Source: a virus. Taken from it: 21,303 nt of DNA. Each line of letters opens with the position of its first letter. Positions within the stretch are counted from its first letter, which is position 1. Location of the stretch: the IMG/VR virus record IMGVR_UViG_3300007722_000140, positions 1-21,303 of that record; one strand, written 5' to 3'. Below the pieces are notes generated by a model. The model did not search any database, was not told where the DNA came from, and saw only the letters and a program-made list of their open reading frames with translations. This document shows positions 7,642 to 14,208 of the stretch, one piece after another. A program made the translations under genes and the position numbers.

Positions 7642-7822
7642 GGCCATGCCCCCCGTCGATAAGGTCCTGAATTTCGGACCTATTCACCCCGACGTTTTTT
7701 GGAGCATCGAAACCAATACGGGTCTTGTGACCACGGATTTCGATCACCATAATCGTAATCCGAACGCCGTCCGGGAGCGTAATAATAATCCGTTCGTTCA
7801 CTTCGCGAGACAATACAAGCAT
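7625..7822 (-). CDS. csrA: CsrA-family translational regulator
   Basis: 65 residues, typical CsrA length. It opens with the canonical MLVLSR (L4 and R6 contact RNA) and ends the core with RIGFDAPKNVGVNRSEI, where R48 corresponds to the RNA-binding R44 of E. coli CsrA. The loop after strand one (TLPDG) is longer than in the E. coli protein. CsrA dimers bind GGA motifs near ribosome binding sites and block or stabilise messages. ATG 7822 is preceded by AAAGGA at eight bases; that GGA could allow self-regulation. A frame extension to 7900 is open but not homologous to the family. The gene heads the recombination part of the operon, so it may act on phage or host messages. Confidence 0.95.
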   Translation of the reverse strand: MLVLSREVNERIIITLPDGVRITIMVIEIRGHKTRIGFDAPKNVGVNRSEIQDLIDGGHGREKKE

Positions 7823-7948
7823 TTTCACTTCCTTTGAAAATTGACCGGGTGACCGCCCCTGATTCGTACGGAGCCTTTCCGATTCATTCGGTAGCCACAT
7901 CCAACCGCCAGGGGAATGATCCCCGGATCGCCAGCCGGTTGGGAATTC

Positions 7949-8242
7949 CTATTCAGCATCGATCCAAATCCCGTCCCACCGTTCCAGTTCGGTTTTCAGC
8001 CGCAGAGCCACTTCGCGACGTTGCTCGTCAGAGCAGCGAGCAATCGCCTGCTTCGGGATACGAGCCATCAGCTTCGTCGCGAAGTCCACGAGCGGGAGGA
8101 TCAGCCGGTTGTAGTTCGGAAGTTCATTTGCAGCTTCAAGAGCCTTCAGCTTGTCCGAGAATTCACACAGGACGCCATTGCAATCGACATCAACCTCGCC
8201 ATCAACTTCGACATTCACAACTTCAGAGAATTTGATTTTCAC
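7949..8242 (-). CDS. Hypothetical protein, acidic N-terminus and helical C-terminus
   Basis: 97 residues from GTG 8242, which has AAAGG seven bases upstream; a TTG at 8257 would place the binding site inside the gene. The first 25 residues form alternating hydrophobic/acidic segments (strand-like, EVDGEVDVDC), the rest is mainly helical (SDKLKALEAANEL, DEQRREVALRLKTELERW). I do not recognise a family. It lies 126 bases upstream of csrA and downstream of a tRNA-like hairpin. Confidence 0.75.
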   Translation of the reverse strand: MKIKFSEVVNVEVDGEVDVDCNGVLCEFSDKLKALEAANELPNYNRLILPLVDFATKLMARIPKQAIARCSDEQRREVALRLKTELERWDGIWIDAE

Positions 8243-8267
8243 AGCACGACCTTTCAAAAAACAGGAT

Positions 8268-8292
8268 TCAACCCGCCCGGAATTGAACCGGG
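8268..8292 (-). other. tRNA T-arm and 3' acceptor look-alike
   Basis: On the minus strand, CCCGG-TTCAATT-CCGGG (8292-8276) is a perfect T-arm with the conserved GGTTCAA core, followed directly by CGGGTTG-A like an acceptor 3' strand and discriminator. No matching 7-base 5' acceptor strand or D and anticodon arms can be placed within 95 bases upstream; the nearest is CAAACCC, 88 bases away, with mismatches. It is either a decayed phage tRNA, a tRNA-mimic element, or chance. The 117-base gap between the flanking genes holds this and a small CCCGC/GCGGG hairpin. Confidence 0.35.
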
Positions 8293-8359
8293 AACTGACA
8301 CAACACCAAAGCCAGCCACCGCCATCGTCGAGTCGACACCCGCATTGCGGGGTTTGATT

Positions 8360-8581
8360 TCAATACAGACGCGTTCTTCCGACACGGTATCGGATAGCAG
8401 CGGAACGCATGCTTGCCGGACAGTACCGTTTGATCGCGTTATGGGCAGCACGCCATTTCAGCGACCGGCGTGAAGCCTTCCGGCGTTCAGCACGGTTCGT
8501 CGAGCGGAACGCGTCGCGATAAATCGGAGCGGACAACATCGCAGAAAACGCTTTCTTTTTTTCACGAGCAGAAAAACCCAC
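8360..8581 (-). CDS. Small, very basic hypothetical protein
   Basis: 73 residues with some 20 Arg/Lys (AERRKASRRSLKWRAAHN), so nucleic-acid binding is plausible but unproven. GTG 8581 is chosen because AAAGGTGG stands about seven bases before it. The binding site overlaps the stop codon of the small membrane peptide gene upstream (TTTTGAAAGG), which points to coupled translation. No family recognised. Confidence 0.65.
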   Translation of the reverse strand: MGFSAREKKKAFSAMLSAPIYRDAFRSTNRAERRKASRRSLKWRAAHNAIKRYCPASMRSAAIRYRVGRTRLY

Positions 8582-8595
8582 AGGATCACCACCTT

Positions 8596-8709
8596 TCAAA
8601 AGTCATTAAGACTACCATCACCGAACACGCACAGCATCACTTCAATAAACAGGAGAGCCGCACCTGTAAGCCCAGCAGCAGCGACAATACATTCCACAAT
8701 TTCCAGCAT
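8596..8709 (-). CDS. 37-residue single-span membrane peptide
   Basis: ATG 8709 has AAGGGGG nine bases upstream. The peptide is one hydrophobic segment (about residues 7-29: CIVAAAGLTGAALLFIEVM) with a short acidic C-terminus (GDGSLNDF). The stop TGA sits inside the binding site of the next gene. Size, single span and phage context would fit a small holin-like or inner-membrane accessory peptide, but no lysin gene is nearby and no homology is claimed. Confidence 0.6.
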   Translation of the reverse strand: MLEIVECIVAAAGLTGAALLFIEVMLCVFGDGSLNDF

Positions 8710-8766
8710 CTCAGCAACCCCCTTCGCGACCAGCAATAGCAGACAGCCTGATTTGTGGTCAGTTTT

Positions 8767-8967
8767 TCAAGTTTTCTCAAAAGCCTTAAACCCGGCAGTT
8801 CGCCGCAGGGTTTCTTCGATCTGGTTATTGACCGATGATTCGCCCGAAGCCAGATAATCCCACAGGACGGGAGACAGGGCCACGCTTCGACCGCGTTTTG
8901 CCTGTCCGTGTTCTAGTGGCCTACCAGCCCCAACGCGAACACCACCACGCTTTGATTTTTTCGCCAT
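8767..8967 (-). CDS. Ribbon-helix-helix-like small DNA-binding protein
   Basis: 66 residues. A basic leader (AKKSKRGG), the GVRVGAGRP motif common in phage DNA-binding proteins, then a strand-like RGRSVALSP, a helix VLWDYLASGE and a second helix SVNNQIEETLRR. This layout is that of ribbon-helix-helix (CopG/Arc-type) repressors. ATG 8967 has GAAAAGGGG nine bases upstream. It is placed among short accessory genes with hairpin-rich gaps on its upstream side, fitting a phage regulator. Target unknown. Confidence 0.75.
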   Translation of the reverse strand: MAKKSKRGGVRVGAGRPLEHGQAKRGRSVALSPVLWDYLASGESSVNNQIEETLRRTAGFKAFEKT

Positions 8968-9024
8968 TTTTATTCACCCCTTTTCAGAAAAGACAGCCCC
9001 GAACCGAATCAGGGCTTTTGATTT

Positions 9025-9040
9025 CTGGTTTTATAACCAG
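9025..9040. repeat. Small perfect inverted repeat
   Basis: CTGGTT-TTAT-AACCAG, 6-bp stem and 4-base loop, 15 bases (plus one) from a larger hairpin at 9048-9075, in the 127-base gap between the ribbon-helix-helix-like gene and the zinc-binding gene. Possible operator or RNA hairpin. Confidence 0.4.
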
Positions 9041-9047
9041 CTTCCCG

Positions 9048-9078
9048 AAGCACAGCAGCCCCTGCTGCTGTGCTTTTT
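9048..9078 (+). terminator. Strong hairpin with T-tract on the strand opposite to all genes
   Basis: A perfect 12-bp stem (AAGCACAGCAGC / GCTGCTGTGCTT) with loop CCCT, ending in TTTTT on the plus strand. This is an ideal rho-independent terminator for rightward transcripts, although no rightward gene is present. In the leftward message it forms the same stem but is not followed by U residues. Confidence 0.55.
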
Positions 9079-9094
9079 GGAAAATCAACCAACT

Positions 9095-9352
9095 TCAACA
9101 ACCCCTCCCGGTTTGAAGCCCCACAAGCGGATGCACTTCGTCCAGTAAGCCCGGGCATCTTTCAGCAGATATTCCCGTGCGAAAATTCACCGAATTCCGG
9201 TCGTGATTTTTACAGTACGAATGGACAGGACCAGCAGGTCGGAACAATGTAGAACCGCCGGGACCAGGACGCGAAGCGGTGTCCCGAACGAAAACAGAAA
9301 CAGGATCCCCACAGACTTCGCAGACAGTAGAGATCGGTTCGATTGCAGCCAT
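9095..9352 (-). CDS. Small zinc-binding protein (CxxC...CxxH)
   Basis: 85 residues. C11-x2-C14 and C47-x2-H50 form a likely single zinc site. The middle is Gly/Pro-rich and the C-terminus has a short segment (CPGLLDEVHPLVGLQ). The start ATG 9352 is supported by GAAAGG nine bases upstream; the frame is open further upstream, but that part consists of hairpins. No family or role recognised. Confidence 0.65.
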   Translation of the reverse strand: MAAIEPISTVCEVCGDPVSVFVRDTASRPGPGGSTLFRPAGPVHSYCKNHDRNSVNFRTGISAERCPGLLDEVHPLVGLQTGRGC

Positions 9353-9373
9353 TGAGTAGAGCCTTTCAAGAGA

Positions 9374-9399
9374 CCGGAGCCGCCAAGCGACAGCTCCGG
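9374..9399. repeat. Inverted repeat upstream of the zinc-protein gene
   Basis: CCGGAGC / GCTCCGG, 7-bp stem with a 12-base loop. On the minus strand it stands just ahead of the GAAAGG binding site of the gene at 9095-9352, so it could influence access of ribosomes. It lies in the 267-base gap 9353-9619, which holds no gene and two further hairpins. Confidence 0.4.
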
Positions 9400-9461
9400 G
9401 ACTGGAAACAAGATCAGGAAACGGGAACCATCTTTTCAGCGACACCGCCGTTAAGTATAAC

Positions 9462-9502
9462 CTGAATCGGCTGAATAGAAAACCACTATTCAACCGATTC
9501 AG
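9462..9502. repeat. Long near-perfect inverted repeat
   Basis: Two 17-base arms (9462-9478 and 9486-9502; CTGAATCGG...TGAATAG) pair at 16 of 17 positions around a 7-base loop. No T-run follows on either strand within the first bases, so it is not a standard terminator. An operator for a dimeric regulator (for instance the ribbon-helix-helix-like protein) or an RNA processing site is possible. A weak -10-like TTATACTT lies at its left edge on the minus strand. Confidence 0.6.
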
Positions 9503-9551
9503 AAGTTTTAAGGAAACATTTTCAAATAATAATTCCGGCCGGAAACGAAGG

Positions 9552-9577
9552 GAGCCCGGATCGATCGACCCGGGCTC
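9552..9577 (-). terminator. GC-rich hairpin after the tail-tip gene block
   Basis: GAGCCCGG / CCGGGCTC, 8-bp stem with a 10-base loop that itself contains the palindrome TCGATCGA. It lies 43 bases after the stop of the gene at 9620, with only a weak pyrimidine tail (CCTTCGTTTCC) on the minus strand. It probably marks the end of the virion operon, possibly as an attenuator. Confidence 0.5.
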
Positions 9578-9619
9578 TTCCCAGCCTTCGCTTTGCGGGA
9601 GCATACCCCGCTGCCGCAA

Positions 9620-9964
9620 CTATGACGATTCGACAGCCGGTCCCCATTTGGGAACAACGGCCGGGCAGGATTCACCGGCAATATAAACCTTGGCTGGCAT
9701 GAAGCAGCCGCACACACCGCACACGTGCGTTCTCTGCCGGAATTGATCGCAAGCCCGGCAGACAGCCAGGCGTTCGGCAGCGACCGCGACGCCAGACAAC
9801 ACAAAACCACCAGCCACGAAGTCCTTAACAGCGGTAGCCAGTGAGACGATTTTTCCAGCAGGAGCCTTGTCGCGGCCGAAGCGGATCGCAGGAGCAGGAG
9901 GAATGACATCCACGACAGGGATCGCAGGACGAACCGGCAGGTCAACACCTTGGCGATTTTTCAT
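9620..9964 (-). CDS. Phage zinc-ribbon protein (CxxC...CxxCGCF...CP...W type)
   Basis: 114 residues. A Pro-rich N-terminus and a hydrophobic segment (about 40-63) precede a cysteine cluster: C69, C72, C82, C85, C87 and C100, ending in CP...KW. Small proteins with this 'CGCFM..K......CP...W' ending are common at the end of phage tail operons; their role is not known to me. The start ATG overlaps the upstream stop by four bases (ATGA), so translation is coupled to the tail protein before it. Confidence 0.75.
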   Translation of the reverse strand: MKNRQGVDLPVRPAIPVVDVIPPAPAIRFGRDKAPAGKIVSLATAVKDFVAGGFVLSGVAVAAERLAVCRACDQFRQRTHVCGVCGCFMPAKVYIAGESCPAVVPKWGPAVESS

Positions 9965-10683
9965 GATGGCGTCAACGTAACGGAGGGTGGAACATCCGCC
10001 TGCGGAGCAAAATAACCATCCGAAGGATCGTAAGGCATACCGGGACCTTGGTGAGGATAAACAATAGGAGATTCGCCCCCTAGCACGTTTTTCCAGAACC
10101 CGGGGGAACTGGGAACCGACCCTTCCAGCGGAAGCGTAAAGGGTTGATTGCAGTCCAGCTTTAGCAGCCGTCCAAATTCGTCGCGTTCTTCGGGGATTTC
10201 CAGTTGGTACAACACGGACCCCCGCACACCACCGAAGGAATGCGTCGCCCCTTCTACTGCTGCACGGATAGAATACACACCGCCATAATAACCGATCGAA
10301 CAATTCGCGATCGGGATTTCGGTCAGAGTCGCAACCGTATATTCCTGAAACGGGGGGAATTCCGCTATTGGTACCTTCGCCTCAGCTTTGTAAAAACAGC
10401 GATCGCCAGCCAGATCGAAAACATGTTGAGAGAACGAAAGCGGCCACGTTTTCATCTTGAAATAAGGAACACACGGCGTGCCTTCCATATTCGCAAGTTC
10501 GCCGTCGCCGGGAATGTACGGATAACTCGTTGCATCCCACGGAAAAAAAAGCGAGTACTCCGCAGGGAGGAATTGATCGAGACAGCGATCCTTGCAACCG
10601 CCAGACACCCAGCCGTGCGGGGGAACGATCGGAGGATCAGGAGGGTCGTCGCTAACGCAGGGACACCTGCAGGTCCCTATCAT
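9961..10683 (-). CDS. Putative tail-tip or receptor-region protein, unknown family
   Basis: 240 residues, rich in Pro, Gly, Tyr and Cys (CRCPC near the start, PPDPPIVPP), mostly beta-like segments, no hydrophobic span. It starts at ATG 10683, which overlaps the stop of the preceding gene (ATGA), and ends in ATGA overlap with the zinc-ribbon gene. Place and composition suggest a virion surface protein distal to the tape measure. No family recognised. Confidence 0.72.
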   Translation of the reverse strand: MIGTCRCPCVSDDPPDPPIVPPHGWVSGGCKDRCLDQFLPAEYSLFFPWDATSYPYIPGDGELANMEGTPCVPYFKMKTWPLSFSQHVFDLAGDRCFYKAEAKVPIAEFPPFQEYTVATLTEIPIANCSIGYYGGVYSIRAAVEGATHSFGGVRGSVLYQLEIPEERDEFGRLLKLDCNQPFTLPLEGSVPSSPGFWKNVLGGESPIVYPHQGPGMPYDPSDGYFAPQADVPPSVTLTPS

Positions 10684-11033
10684 GGTTCAGGATCCGGACA
10701 GATCGAATCAGACCACAGCAGCGTCCACTCGCCTGCCACGTAGCCCAGCAGCACACGAGCCCCGTCCGCGACAGTAAGACCCGAATTCGTATCGTAGCGA
10801 GTGAACTCCTCGGTTTCCGTTCCTACGGTCGTTCCGGTTTCGTAGAGGGTCGCCGTCCCCGAATCACCAGCGAGACAAATCCCATCGTTCCGACCCCACG
10901 CCAGCGAGCCACCGCCACCCTTCTGCCAGCGACCACGGGGTGGAGCCGTGCTTTTAATCTGGCCTTCGATCCGCTTCACAGCAGCCGTGATTCGTTTGAT
11001 CACAGGAGAGGACAGCAAAAATCCGTCGTTCAT
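10680..11033 (-). CDS. Putative minor tail protein
   Basis: 117 residues. A helical N-terminus (VIKRITAAVKRIEGQI) is followed by a Gly-rich turn (QKGGGGSL) and beta-like repeats of Thr/Gly (GTATLYETGTTVGTETEE). Such a coiled start plus beta domain is common in short phage fibre or tail-tip proteins, but I can name no family. AAGG stands eight bases before ATG 11033. It lies between two other unknown tail-region genes. Confidence 0.7.
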   Translation of the reverse strand: MNDGFLLSSPVIKRITAAVKRIEGQIKSTAPPRGRWQKGGGGSLAWGRNDGICLAGDSGTATLYETGTTVGTETEEFTRYDTNSGLTVADGARVLLGYVAGEWTLLWSDSICPDPEP

Positions 11034-11043
11034 TTTTCAGACC

Positions 11044-11865
11044 TTACGACATTGGCAACGCGGAAAACGCCTTTTCGGTGTAGACATAATAGTTTCCGTA
11101 GACAGCATTGGCAAACGTTGGTTCCGCGATCGCGACACCCAAACCGTTGAGCGGGACAGGAGCGTCCGCGTTCGGGATCGACCGACGCGTCGAACCGGAT
11201 ATTTCACGCATTCCAGCATCCAGCGGTTGGACCACCCACCCCTCCCGCCGGAAGGAAAGCGTGATCGTCACAACGCGATAAGCGTATTCCTCGCGACGTT
11301 GCCATTCGCTGAGACCGACAGATTGGACCTTTGCGACACCAGCAGCGACAGGAACGCCATCAATGGTAAAGGCATCGGTGTTCACAGCGTCCTGGAACGA
11401 AAGAAGGTAAGCAGGAGCCGCAACCACGTTCTTCGAAAACGTAACCGTCGGCCGAGCATCATCCATCATAAACGGAGGATCGAACGGATCACCGGCAGAA
11501 TTCACGATGAGATTTCCAGACGTATCCACAACCGCCGGCTTCTGGTACTGCTCCGTTCCCCACGTAATAACAGCAGGTTCGAGAAGCGGGTTTTCCGTGA
11601 TCTCCCGTTCTGTCGTATAGGAAGCAGTGACCGTCCAGCCGGACCACGGATCGGTTGGATCCACAGACAGGTCCGTGCAGTAAGCAAGGTAATCATCCGG
11701 ATGAACCGAACCGATTCGCGGAAGCCACGGATGTGAGCCGACATGATAAGGTCGTTCGGTTTGAGAAGACGTCGTGAGTAAGAACTGGGCTTGATAAGTC
11801 CGGGCTCCTTTTGAGTTCTTCGCCCAACGGCCGTCGGCTTTTTCTTCAATATACGTGATCGTCAT
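11044..11865 (-). CDS. Putative distal tail or minor tail protein
   Basis: 273 residues, the first gene after the tape measure, where distal tail or baseplate hub proteins are usually coded. Beta-rich, no membrane span or enzyme motif. It begins with ITYIEEKADGRW and carries several Thr/Val strands. The start ATG overlaps the tape measure stop by one base (TAATG). Role inferred from position only. Confidence 0.75.
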   Translation of the reverse strand: MTITYIEEKADGRWAKNSKGARTYQAQFLLTTSSQTERPYHVGSHPWLPRIGSVHPDDYLAYCTDLSVDPTDPWSGWTVTASYTTEREITENPLLEPAVITWGTEQYQKPAVVDTSGNLIVNSAGDPFDPPFMMDDARPTVTFSKNVVAAPAYLLSFQDAVNTDAFTIDGVPVAAGVAKVQSVGLSEWQRREEYAYRVVTITLSFRREGWVVQPLDAGMREISGSTRRSIPNADAPVPLNGLGVAIAEPTFANAVYGNYYVYTEKAFSALPMS

Positions 11866-13538
11866 TACGGGAGAGCCCCTATAACTTTGGGTTCGTTTGA
11901 TGGATTCAGGGCTTTGACGATTTCTTTCGTTTGCTTTTGAATAGCAGCGACAGCGGGATCTTTTTGCTTCCCCATGAACGCCGAAACGATCGTCGAGTAA
12001 GTAGCGGCCGAGCCTTTTTCAGAGAGACCGGCCGTTTCCTTTTTCTTTCCAGAACCAGCAGGAGTGTCGCCCGGCAGATCAGGTCCACCCGGAGCGGAAG
12101 GAATGCCACTACTGGTGTCGTATTTTGACGAAATCGCGTCGCGGGATTTCGTAAAGCCCGCAACCATCTTTTCGCGTTCGACGTCCATCGTTGACACCAG
12201 ACCGGAAGCCAGCCCTTCGACATCGGAGCGTAAAGCGGTTTCAAATTCCGTAGCAGCCCGTTCGGGGATCGCTTCCATTTCCGACATGGCAGAAACGGCA
12301 CCTTCAGTGAGCGGTGTCCAGTCGAAAGTGAAACCGTTGCCAGCGATAAAATCCACAACAGCGGACCACAACGCACGCACATTCGTTCCGAAATTTATCA
12401 TCGCAGTCAGACCGTAATCCACCGCCGTGAAGATTGTATTCTGCCAGTTTTCAGCGAACCACGAAACGTAAGCAGGCAGCTTGTCCGTGAACCAGTAAGC
12501 GAAATCAAGACCGAATTCCACGACATGGAGCGTCGCGTTCTTCGCCGCGAGTTCCAACACCGTCGGCCAGTTTTGGAAAATGAGCAGAGCCTCAACGCCA
12601 ATTTCTGAAGCGGTTTGGAACCCGGATTTAATGCCACCCCACGCCCAGTCGAAAACCTCAACCAGCTTTGCGACAAGCGGAGCCCAGAAGTCCCACATGG
12701 CACCTGCCCAGTGTATAGCAGCCCCGCCGATCATCTCAAGCCAGACAGCAGCTTCGATCCCGATCGTTTTAAACAGATCGCCGTATTCCAGAACCTTGCC
12801 GCCCGCCCAGACCATCGCGGATGACACGACATCAATAACAGGCAGGAGCAGCGAGCCGAACATTTCCCCGACGTCACCAACAACGCCCATCGCCTGCGTC
12901 CACGGATCAGCCATCGCCTGAGCAGCCCCACCGAACTCGCCTTTGAGTTCTTTGAGGATTACCTGTTGAGCACCGGCCATGTCGCCGGATTCCTGCATGG
13001 CTTTGACTTGGGCTTTCTGCTGTTCAGTAAACGACACGCCAGACTTCGCCAGAGCCGACATTCCTTTCATCGGGTCGTTCAGGGCTTTTCCGAGTTGTAT
13101 CGTAGCCCCCTTCATGTCGGTCCCCATAACCGACGAAATATCCTGAATCGAAACGATCGCTTCTTTGAAGTTCACCCCTTTGATTTCTTTGAACGTAGCC
13201 AGCAGAGCCATCGACTCGATCGTCGCCTCGTCCCCGTAGTTCGTAATCCCCTGCAGCTCGCCAGCGTAGGTTTTCATTTCACCGGCAGTGAGCCCAGCGG
13301 CATGCCCGGTTGTTTCAAGAACAGCCGTGAGTTTCTTTTCGGCTTTCAATTGCTCTTTGTAAGACGATATAGCAGCCGCACCACCCCAGGCAGCCGCAAG
13401 AGCGGCACCGATCGGTCCTGCGATCGATGCCACCTTACCAGCGAACGAGCCGAGCGAACCGGCAGCACTATTAAGACCCTTTGAGAAGCCCATCGAGTTA
13501 AGCTGCATGTTCGCAACGATGTTGCCTATTCCGGACAT
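11865..13538 (-). CDS. Tail length tape measure protein
   Basis: 557 residues. Gly/Ala-rich hydrophobic segment near the N-terminus (about 26-56), followed by the helical block seen in tape measures (TAGEMKTYAGELQGIT, GDEATIESMALLATF, KGATIQLGKALNDP), then Trp-rich hydrophobic stretches (about 230-390) and a Ser/Gly/Pro-rich linker before a short helical end. It sets tail length and is injected or expelled at infection. Using the roughly 1.5 Angstrom per residue rule for helical tape measures, the tail would be near 80 nm, which is short. AGGTGG stands six bases before ATG 13538. The start overlaps the chaperone frame. Confidence 0.92.
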   Translation of the reverse strand: MSGIGNIVANMQLNSMGFSKGLNSAAGSLGSFAGKVASIAGPIGAALAAAWGGAAAISSYKEQLKAEKKLTAVLETTGHAAGLTAGEMKTYAGELQGITNYGDEATIESMALLATFKEIKGVNFKEAIVSIQDISSVMGTDMKGATIQLGKALNDPMKGMSALAKSGVSFTEQQKAQVKAMQESGDMAGAQQVILKELKGEFGGAAQAMADPWTQAMGVVGDVGEMFGSLLLPVIDVVSSAMVWAGGKVLEYGDLFKTIGIEAAVWLEMIGGAAIHWAGAMWDFWAPLVAKLVEVFDWAWGGIKSGFQTASEIGVEALLIFQNWPTVLELAAKNATLHVVEFGLDFAYWFTDKLPAYVSWFAENWQNTIFTAVDYGLTAMINFGTNVRALWSAVVDFIAGNGFTFDWTPLTEGAVSAMSEMEAIPERAATEFETALRSDVEGLASGLVSTMDVEREKMVAGFTKSRDAISSKYDTSSGIPSAPGGPDLPGDTPAGSGKKKETAGLSEKGSAATYSTIVSAFMGKQKDPAVAAIQKQTKEIVKALNPSNEPKVIGALP

Positions 13539-13876
13539 TTCATTCCACCTTTTTTCAGGACCGCAAGAGCCGCCGCATCGAAAATATCGTCCTCGGATTC
13601 CGAGGATTCGCCCGGCATATAAGACGACATCGACCGAACCATTTCCCGGAATTCTTCATCCGGGACAGGTTCCGCCTGCTGGGCAGCGATCAGATTTGCA
13701 GTCTGAATCGCAACCCGCAGGTCGGAACGCCGGTCGCCCCAAACCGCGACATCATAAAGAGCACGTTGGGAAGCCCACTGGAACGGTGTGTGCTCGCTAC
13801 GCAAATTCCACCAGTCCGCCCTTCCGAGGGAACGTGCAAATTCGGCAGCGAACTTCGCCTCACGATCCCCTTTCAG
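13526..13876 (-). CDS. Tail assembly chaperone, -1 frame extension (GT-like)
   Basis: 116 codons read only after a -1 shift at 13876-13882; joined with the frame at 13873-14208 the product would have 227 residues, matching the lambda gpG/gpGT strategy. The frame has no good start of its own: the first candidate is a TTG at 13804 without a proper binding site, while the frame is open back to the slippery site (LKGDREAKFAAEFARSLG). The extension contains a WGDRRSD motif and an acidic C-terminus. It overlaps the tape measure start by 13 bases. Such fusions bind the tape measure and tail tube during assembly. Confidence 0.82.
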   Translation of the reverse strand: MKGDREAKFAAEFARSLGRADWWNLRSEHTPFQWASQRALYDVAVWGDRRSDLRVAIQTANLIAAQQAEPVPDEEFREMVRSMSSYMPGESSESEDDIFDAAALAVLKKGGMKCPE

Positions 13877-14208
13877 TTTTTTGCAAGAGCGTCCTGATCG
13901 ACCGGCTTGATCAGCTTCAGGATCGCGTCCGAGATTTGACGAACAACAGAAACCGTGCAGTCGTTGGCTTCAGACAAAACCCGATCGGCAAACGCCTCGT
14001 CCGATTCATCCGGAAGCGCAGAGAAAACATGAGCACCGCCCTGATGAACCATACAAAAACCGATTGCCAGCCCGGTAGATTTTGCACCACCCAAAGCCTG
14101 CACCCGATCGATCTGACCGATAGTAGGTTCGCAAATGTAGGCAACCTCCCCATCGATATCGACAGGGTATGATTTCCTTTTTGCGAACCTTTGGAAGATA
14201 CCCGACAT
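13873..14208 (-). CDS. Tail assembly chaperone, 0-frame product (gpG-like)
   Basis: 111 residues between the tail tube region and the tape measure. A basic start (FQRFAKRKSYPVDIDGEVAYICEPT) is followed by a mostly helical body and ends in DALAKN just before TGA. The last codons GCA AAA AAC contain the A AAA AAC slippery heptamer, so a minority of ribosomes should shift and add the downstream frame. It starts with an ATGA overlap. No sequence family is recognised; the call rests on place, size and frameshift. Confidence 0.82.
   Translation of the reverse strand: MSGIFQRFAKRKSYPVDIDGEVAYICEPTIGQIDRVQALGGAKSTGLAIGFCMVHQGGAHVFSALPDESDEAFADRVLSEANDCTVSVVRQISDAILKLIKPVDQDALAKN
13876..13882 (-). 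promoter_or_regulatory. Programmed -1 ribosomal frameshift site A AAA AAC
   Basis: The heptamer reads A AAA AAC in the 0 frame, immediately followed by the TGA stop. This is among the most efficient bacterial -1 slippery sequences. After the shift the frame is open for 116 codons. A possible stimulating stem downstream was not resolved by eye. Confidence 0.85.

Noticed and set aside
8254-8451. 65-codon minus-strand frame ending in the tRNA-like hairpin
   Set aside because: It overlaps the better supported basic-protein gene out of frame and has no binding site; the end of the peptide is just the translated T-arm.
9353-9619. Upstream extension of the zinc-binding protein to 9619
   Set aside because: The extended part is built from three inverted repeats and lacks a binding site; ATG 9352 has GAAAGG nine bases upstream.
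9965-10303. Upstream extension of the zinc-ribbon gene to 10303
   Set aside because: It would run fully inside the 240-residue tail gene in another frame; the ATGA overlap at 9961-9964 gives a natural start.
10948-11736. Long plus-strand open frame (262 codons)
   Set aside because: It lies antisense to two tightly packed tail genes, has an Arg/Ser-rich shadow-like composition and no binding site or conserved motif.
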